Assembly (NCBI GenBank): GCA_903837335.1
Contig: CAILUH010000006.1
Coordinates: 1 to 35,920 of the forward strand
Reading direction: 5' to 3'
DNA length: 35,920 nucleotides
Source of the DNA: an uncultured beta proteobacterium
Lineage (GTDB): Bacteria > Pseudomonadota > Gammaproteobacteria > Burkholderiales > Burkholderiaceae
In this document: in pieces, positions 31,627 through 35,920 of the stretch
How the letters are laid out: each line of letters opens with the position of its first letter
Position numbering within the stretch: position 1 is the first letter of the stretch
Program-made: the position numbers and the translations under genes
The notes under the pieces: generated by a model
Databases searched by the model: none
What the model saw: only the letters and a program-made list of their open reading frames with translations
What the model was told of the DNA's origin: nothing

Positions 31627-33018
31627 TTAAGTTACAACTACTGGACGCGTTAACTCAAACCGTTCGGCAGTCCTTCTAAATAAATAGAGTAAAAGTATGG
31701 CTGCTAAGCCAAGGCTAATGCTGTTAGCCAACCAAAATCCACTTGCGCCTTGCATCGACAAGGGAATGCTGCCAGTCAAGTTAAATCCCAAAATATAGCC
31801 GCCACCCAAGCCCACGCCCCAGAGCGATATCGCGTAAATTATCATCGGTAAAAATGCAATACGATAGGCGCGCAAGATAAATGCCGCAGTAACTTGTAAA
31901 GAATCGAAGATTTGATACAAGGCAATGAATAAGAACAAGGGAATTGCAAATTGTTTCACGGCTTCTGGTGGGCTGTACAAATCTAGTAAAAACATACGCA
32001 GAAACCAGACTGCAATTCCAATCACAATACATAATAAGGTAGTAAAGGTAACGGCAGACCAGCCAATTTCTTCGGCGCGATCTTGGCGATTTGCGCCAAT
32101 CGATTGTGAGACGAGTGTCATCGTGGCAATGGAGAGTGAGAGCGGAACCATATAAATAACGGTACCAAGATTAGCCACAATTTGATGGCCCGCTAATGCA
32201 GTGACGCCAAACCGAGCAATAAATAAAGACATGAACGTAAAAGAAGTTACCTCAATGAGATAACTAAAACCAATTGGCGCGCCTAATTTTAAGATCACCC
32301 AAATTCGCTGTAGATTAGGCCAGCTGAATTGTTTAAAGATAGCAAAAGATTGATAAAACCGACCATTCCAGACAATGATTAAGGTGACCAATAGCCATAA
32401 CCAAGTCACAATAACGGTAGCCACTGCGCAGCCTGGCCCACCCATCGCCTCGATACCAAAGCCACCATATATAAATAAAGCATTTAAAGGAAGCTTTAAG
32501 GCTAGCCCAGCAAGTTGTACCGCAGTAATGACTGCCGGTCGTGAGACAGCGTTATGTAGCCCCATTAAAACCCGCATGCCTAAACTTGCTGGCAGGCCAA
32601 TAGCCAAGATCGATAAATACAAATTTGCTTTAGCATGAATTTCTGCGCTAGCTTGGGCAAGGTCTAAGAGGTGATCGGCGTTCAGTAAAACCAGACAGCC
32701 CAATATGGATAGACCAATAGCCAGCCAAGTGGCTTGTCTTACTTCTTCGCCAATTTCATTGAGTCTTTTGGCGCCAAAAAGTTGGCCTGCAATTGGCGCC
32801 AAGGCAGAAACAATGCCGGTTAAGCCAACGTAAATACTAATGAAGATGGCTGAGGCCATCGCTAGGGCTGCTAAATCTTCAGCCGAATAGCGAGCAGTCA
32901 TGGCAGTATCAAGAACTCCAAAAGCGATGACAGCAAGCTGACCAACTAAAATAGGCGTGGCTAACTTTAAAATAGCAGGGACATCTTCGCGCAAACGCGC
33001 TAATTTAAAATGCATCAT
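31627..33018 (-). CDS. MATE-family multidrug efflux transporter
   Basis: This 463-residue membrane protein has about 12 helices in the two-times-six layout of MATE transporters. ATPILVGQLAVIAFGVLDTAMTARY (TM1), GQLFGAKRLNEIGEEVRQ and the second-half MVPLSLSIATMTLVSQSIGA motif are family hallmarks. NorM-type members export cationic drugs with Na+ or H+. It follows the glycosyltransferase gene by 18 bp on the same strand, so they may be cotranscribed. Confidence 0.92.
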   Translation of the reverse strand: MMHFKLARLREDVPAILKLATPILVGQLAVIAFGVLDTAMTARYSAEDLAALAMASAIFISIYVGLTGIVSALAPIAGQLFGAKRLNEIGEEVRQATWLAIGLSILGCLVLLNADHLLDLAQASAEIHAKANLYLSILAIGLPASLGMRVLMGLHNAVSRPAVITAVQLAGLALKLPLNALFIYGGFGIEAMGGPGCAVATVIVTWLWLLVTLIIVWNGRFYQSFAIFKQFSWPNLQRIWVILKLGAPIGFSYLIEVTSFTFMSLFIARFGVTALAGHQIVANLGTVIYMVPLSLSIATMTLVSQSIGANRQDRAEEIGWSAVTFTTLLCIVIGIAVWFLRMFLLDLYSPPEAVKQFAIPLFLFIALYQIFDSLQVTAAFILRAYRIAFLPMIIYAISLWGVGLGGGYILGFNLTGSIPLSMQGASGFWLANSISLGLAAILLLYLFRRTAERFELTRPVVVT

Positions 33019-33036
33019 CTGCAGTGTCCGCGCGCT

Positions 33037-34755
33037 CTACTGCAATTGTTCTTGATAGAGTCGTAACCGTTCATCGCGGTCAGCTGCGCGACGGTCTTCC
33101 CAAAGTAAAGTTAACTTTTCTCGATTTAAGTGTCCCAAACCTTGAACCTCATTAGGGTTGTGGGTAAGTAGCCAAGGGCAATTGAGGTCATCGCGTAAGG
33201 GTAGGCTAGTGAAATAATCAAACGAAGCCAATTGTGAGTACCCTAAATGCGTGGTGTCGATGCAATAGGCCTCTTTGGGAACGGCTTGAGTTAATCGGTT
33301 GGCAACGTATTGGTAGGTCTTAGCGTAGTTAATGGTGGGCAACCAGAGGGTCATTAATAAAACCCACATGAGGGTAGTACCTGAAGCAGAGATAATTAAA
33401 CAACGCCAAATGACTTTAGGGGCGCGCGAGGTGCGCCAGCGAATAACTAAAGCCCACAGCGAAGTGATGATGATGGCAGCAATAAACGTCGTTAAATTAA
33501 ATTCGGCTTGAAAACCCGGAATGTAACGTCCAACATTGCTTGCCGTACTTGCAGGAAAGCCAGTAATTTTGGCAAACCAAATGAGCCAAATCATGAAGCC
33601 AATTACAGTAAAGCTGAGCATGGCAAACCAATCGATAAAGCTGATGAGGTTACGTTTTAGAATGGGTAAGCTAAAAACGGCTAATACGGATAGCGGTGGA
33701 ATCAAAATAATTAAATCATGATCATTTGCTTCGGTGCGAAATAAGTTGTATAGCAGCCCACCGAGCGCAATACCCAAGGGAATGCAGATATGGGGTGCGC
33801 GCCATGCCCCAGCTTTTTTCTGCCGTACCCAATGCACTAATGCAATGAGTGCTAAAGGCCAAACTGGCCATGCATAGAGCCAAAAATTAATACTTAAAAA
33901 ACTGAGCGATTTATATGAGGGATAAGCTTGCATGAGCGGCCAATTCAGCCAGCCTTCGAGTGCATTGGCTTGTTGCACAGCGCTAAGATCGAAATAGAGC
34001 CAGAGCAAAGGCCAGAATATAAGGCCAATAAATCCTAAGGCAATCGATGTAATCGACCAACGAAAGCGGAGGCGAGTATTGCTTGCGGCAACTGCGCTAG
34101 CAGTGCCAATGGCTAATAAAGCCGCCATGATTAAATTGCCTGAGAGAATCACGACGCCAAGCCCAAGGCCTGTCCAGATACCCCCTTGCCATGGTTTGTC
34201 TAAACCACGAATGGTGCCGTAGAGGATGAGACTAACACCCATGAGTTGCGCCATCATTGGCGTAGTTTCATGGGCTTGCTGGGCAATACCGACACAGGCT
34301 AAAAAAATAAGGAGCGCACCGTCAGCCAAGGTCATGCCATATTCTTTTGGATTGGGTTGACCGCCGAGTGCAAAACGCATTGGCTGCACTTCGGGACGTC
34401 GACCGAGCAAATAGCTGGCATACCAAATTGCTAATGCAGCCGCAAAAAAACATAGTGCTGAATAAATACGAGTTGCATTGGCCAAACCCACTAATGGCCC
34501 AATCCAATCCATGAGCAGGGCGCCAAACCAGTAGGGTAGAGGGGCACCCATCGAGGCATCACGACCTGCCAAATGGGGAACCAGCCAATCTTGCAGGCCA
34601 CCTTGATGTAAAGTCCACATCACGCCAAAACCAATAGCGTCTTCGTTCTTCCAGGGATCGCGCTCAAAAAGACCAGCTAAGCCGTACACTAAAGTCAGAG
34701 AAAAAATAATGACTCGTGGTATCGAAGCGGTAGCGGCGGCAGTAAGTTTGACCAT
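33037..34755 (-). CDS. ArnT-like membrane glycosyltransferase (GT-C fold)
   Basis: This 572-residue polytopic protein has an N-terminal luminal loop motif FERDPWKNEDAIGFG. The acidic DPWKNEDA pattern resembles the catalytic loop of ArnT/PMT-type GT-C transferases that use polyprenyl-phosphate sugars. About 12 hydrophobic segments follow, and a soluble C-terminal domain of about 110 residues. It may add a sugar to lipid A, proteins or another envelope component. No undecaprenyl-sugar synthesis gene is adjacent. It lies between the rho/L31 unit and the MATE gene on the same strand; a terminator separates it from L31. Confidence 0.82.
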   Translation of the reverse strand: MVKLTAAATASIPRVIIFSLTLVYGLAGLFERDPWKNEDAIGFGVMWTLHQGGLQDWLVPHLAGRDASMGAPLPYWFGALLMDWIGPLVGLANATRIYSALCFFAAALAIWYASYLLGRRPEVQPMRFALGGQPNPKEYGMTLADGALLIFLACVGIAQQAHETTPMMAQLMGVSLILYGTIRGLDKPWQGGIWTGLGLGVVILSGNLIMAALLAIGTASAVAASNTRLRFRWSITSIALGFIGLIFWPLLWLYFDLSAVQQANALEGWLNWPLMQAYPSYKSLSFLSINFWLYAWPVWPLALIALVHWVRQKKAGAWRAPHICIPLGIALGGLLYNLFRTEANDHDLIILIPPLSVLAVFSLPILKRNLISFIDWFAMLSFTVIGFMIWLIWFAKITGFPASTASNVGRYIPGFQAEFNLTTFIAAIIITSLWALVIRWRTSRAPKVIWRCLIISASGTTLMWVLLMTLWLPTINYAKTYQYVANRLTQAVPKEAYCIDTTHLGYSQLASFDYFTSLPLRDDLNCPWLLTHNPNEVQGLGHLNREKLTLLWEDRRAADRDERLRLYQEQLQ

Positions 34756-34835
34756 CAGTTACACAATTTTAAATATTTTCAGTTTTCAGTTTTAATAGCA
34801 AGCACTTTTATAGCCATTACTCTATGCATACCAAT

Positions 34836-34863
34836 AAAAAAGGCAGCACAGGCTGCCTTTTTT
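34836..34863 (-). terminator. Intrinsic terminator of the rho-rpmE2 unit
   Basis: AGGCAGC and GCTGCCT form a 7-bp stem with loop ACAG, flanked by an A-run and a T-run. It lies 37 bp after the L31 stop on the minus strand. The A/T symmetry means it can also act on the plus strand. Confidence 0.85.
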
Positions 34864-34899
34864 CTACCGCGGGGGATGTGCTGCTTACCCCCAGCAAAA

Positions 34900-35265
34900 T
34901 TATGCGGGTTTTTTAGCGGCAGCTTTTTTAGCCACTGGTTTTTCAGTTGCTTTTGCTTCTTTAGCGGCAGCTTTCTTTTCAGCGGTTTTGGCAGCGCCAT
35001 CACCGGTGGCTTTAGCCACTGCTTTGCTACCAAATTTCTGACGGAATTTCTCAACGCGTCCAGCCGTATCCATAATTTTTTGGGTACCAGTGTAGAAGGG
35101 GTGAGATTCAGATGAGGTTTCAACTTTAGCCAAGGGATACTCTTGGCCGTCTTCCCATTTAATCTTTTCTTTGGTCACAATGGTAGAGCGGGTTTTAAAG
35201 CTAAAGTTATTCGAGACGTCGACAAAGACGACTTCGCGGTAATCGGGGTGAATGCCAGGTTTCAT
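34900..35265 (-). CDS. rpmE2: 50S ribosomal protein L31 type B, with a Lys/Ala-rich C-terminal extension
   Basis: The 121-residue protein begins [20 protein letters not shown] and contains [24 protein letters not shown], the L31 signature. There are no zinc-ligand cysteines, so it is the Zn-independent (type B) paralogue. Normal type B proteins are about 80-90 residues; here about 40 extra residues of Ala/Lys ([25 protein letters not shown]) follow. AAGGAC lies before the ATG. It follows rho on the same strand, the usual Burkholderiales order. Confidence 0.96.
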   Translation of the reverse strand: MKPGIHPDYREVVFVDVSNNFSFKTRSTIVTKEKIKWEDGQEYPLAKVETSSESHPFYTGTQKIMDTAGRVEKFRQKFGSKAVAKATGDGAAKTAEKKAAAKEAKATEKPVAKKAAAKKPA

Positions 35266-35419
35266 ATTAAGTCCTTTAGCGGGTAGCCGTTTCAGCCCTT
35301 AATTTCAGCCTAAAAAGGCGGAAGAGGGGGAAATACTTGTCCAGGTTTTATTGGGAAAGAAAATTATGCCATGAAATCAATGGGAAAGGCGAACTTTAGC
35401 CTTTTTCAGGCCAGAGTAC

Positions 35420-35920
35420 TTAGCCGCCGCGCCGCATTAAATCAAAGAATTCCGCGTTATTTTTAGTCGATTTGAGCTTATCGACGATAAAGTTCATGGC
35501 TTCAATATCGTCCATATCGGCCAATAATTTGCGTAAAACCCAGATTTTTTGCAGGTTTTCCGCCTTAACCAGCAGCTCTTCACGGCGGGTACCGGATTTA
35601 TTGAGATTAATGGCAGGATAGACGCGGCGTTCAGCTAACCGACGCTCAAGGTGGACTTCCATGTTGCCTGTGCCTTTAAATTCCTCATAAATCAGGTCAT
35701 CCATACGGCTGCCTGTTTCTATTAAGGCAGTAGCAATAATCGTAAGCGAACCGCCTTCTTCAATATTTCGGGCGGCACCGAAAAAGCGTTTTGGGCGTTG
35801 CAAGGCATTCGCATCAACTCCACCGGAGAGCACCTTGCCAGAGGAAGGAACCACGGTGTTATAGGCGCGCGCTAAACGGGTAATCGAATCCAGCAAGATG
35901 ATGACATCTTTGCCCATCTC
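35420..35920 (-). CDS. rho: Transcription termination factor Rho (C-terminal part, cut by window edge)
   Basis: The visible 166 residues are the C-terminal part of Rho's RecA-like ATPase domain: [16 protein letters not shown] (Walker B), [21 protein letters not shown] (Q-loop region) and [22 protein letters not shown] with the arginine finger. It ends with the typical FFDLMRRGG. The start lies beyond position 35920. Rho is the hexameric RNA helicase that ends untranslated transcription. Confidence 0.97.
   Translation of the reverse strand, partial: EMGKDVIILLDSITRLARAYNTVVPSSGKVLSGGVDANALQRPKRFFGAARNIEEGGSLTIIATALIETGSRMDDLIYEEFKGTGNMEVHLERRLAERRVYPAINLNKSGTRREELLVKAENLQKIWVLRKLLADMDDIEAMNFIVDKLKSTKNNAEFFDLMRRGG

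Noticed and set aside
35385-35404. Hairpin AAAGGC/GCCTTT before the rho stop as a rho terminator
   Set aside because: On the minus strand it is followed by CCC rather than a U-tract, and rho and rpmE2 are usually cotranscribed.

Overview
The window looks like a chromosomal segment of a small-genome freshwater betaproteobacterium of the Burkholderiaceae, most like Polynucleobacter. The basis is a fairly AT-rich base composition with dense, short-spaced genes, a rho / rpmE2 pair, many orphan solute-binding proteins (Bug/TctC, LivK and HisJ types), and protein families typical of Burkholderiales. The genus is an inference from style and gene content; no marker gene was searched. No rRNA, tRNA, IS element, phage gene or CRISPR array was seen, and no gap without a gene exceeds about 300 bases.

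Left part (1-10694): a catabolic-looking cluster. On the minus strand a TetR regulator, a VOC-fold protein, an FAD aromatic monooxygenase resembling 2,6-dihydroxypyridine 3-hydroxylase, a LivK-type binding protein and a LivH permease (cut by the window edge) read leftwards. Divergently on the plus strand lie a CoxG-like protein and the three subunits (FAD, 2Fe-2S, molybdopterin) of a xanthine-dehydrogenase-family hydroxylase, then a 3-hydroxybutyrate dehydrogenase. An HMG-CoA-lyase-like aldolase converges on it. The divergent promoter region carries a clear inverted repeat that could be the TetR operator. Together they suggest uptake, molybdenum-dependent hydroxylation and flavin-dependent hydroxylation of an unidentified, possibly N-heteroaromatic, substrate. 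The molybdopterin subunit lacks the CO-dehydrogenase active-site loop.

Middle (10695-20829): mixed redox genes. These are a lone Urate_ox_N membrane domain, a rubredoxin (too short for the ORF track) overlapping a TTG-started rubredoxin reductase, an Old Yellow Enzyme, a nitrobindin-like protein, a small Ala/Lys-rich exported protein, an exported metallo-beta-lactamase-fold hydrolase, a HisJ-like binding protein, TcuB without TcuA, a RutE-like nitroreductase, an HI0933-type flavoprotein, and an exported protein with an internal duplication.

Right (20829-35920): a MacA / split-MacB exporter; an OprB-type porin divergent from feoAB across two strong Fur boxes; an exported class II aldolase, HAD dehalogenase and Bug-protein operon; two small envelope proteins; a MATE exporter and an ArnT-like glycosyltransferase; ribosomal protein L31 type B with a Lys/Ala tail; and the 3' end of rho. 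Four intrinsic terminators are visible. One sits between the binding-protein gene and livH and may work as an attenuator.
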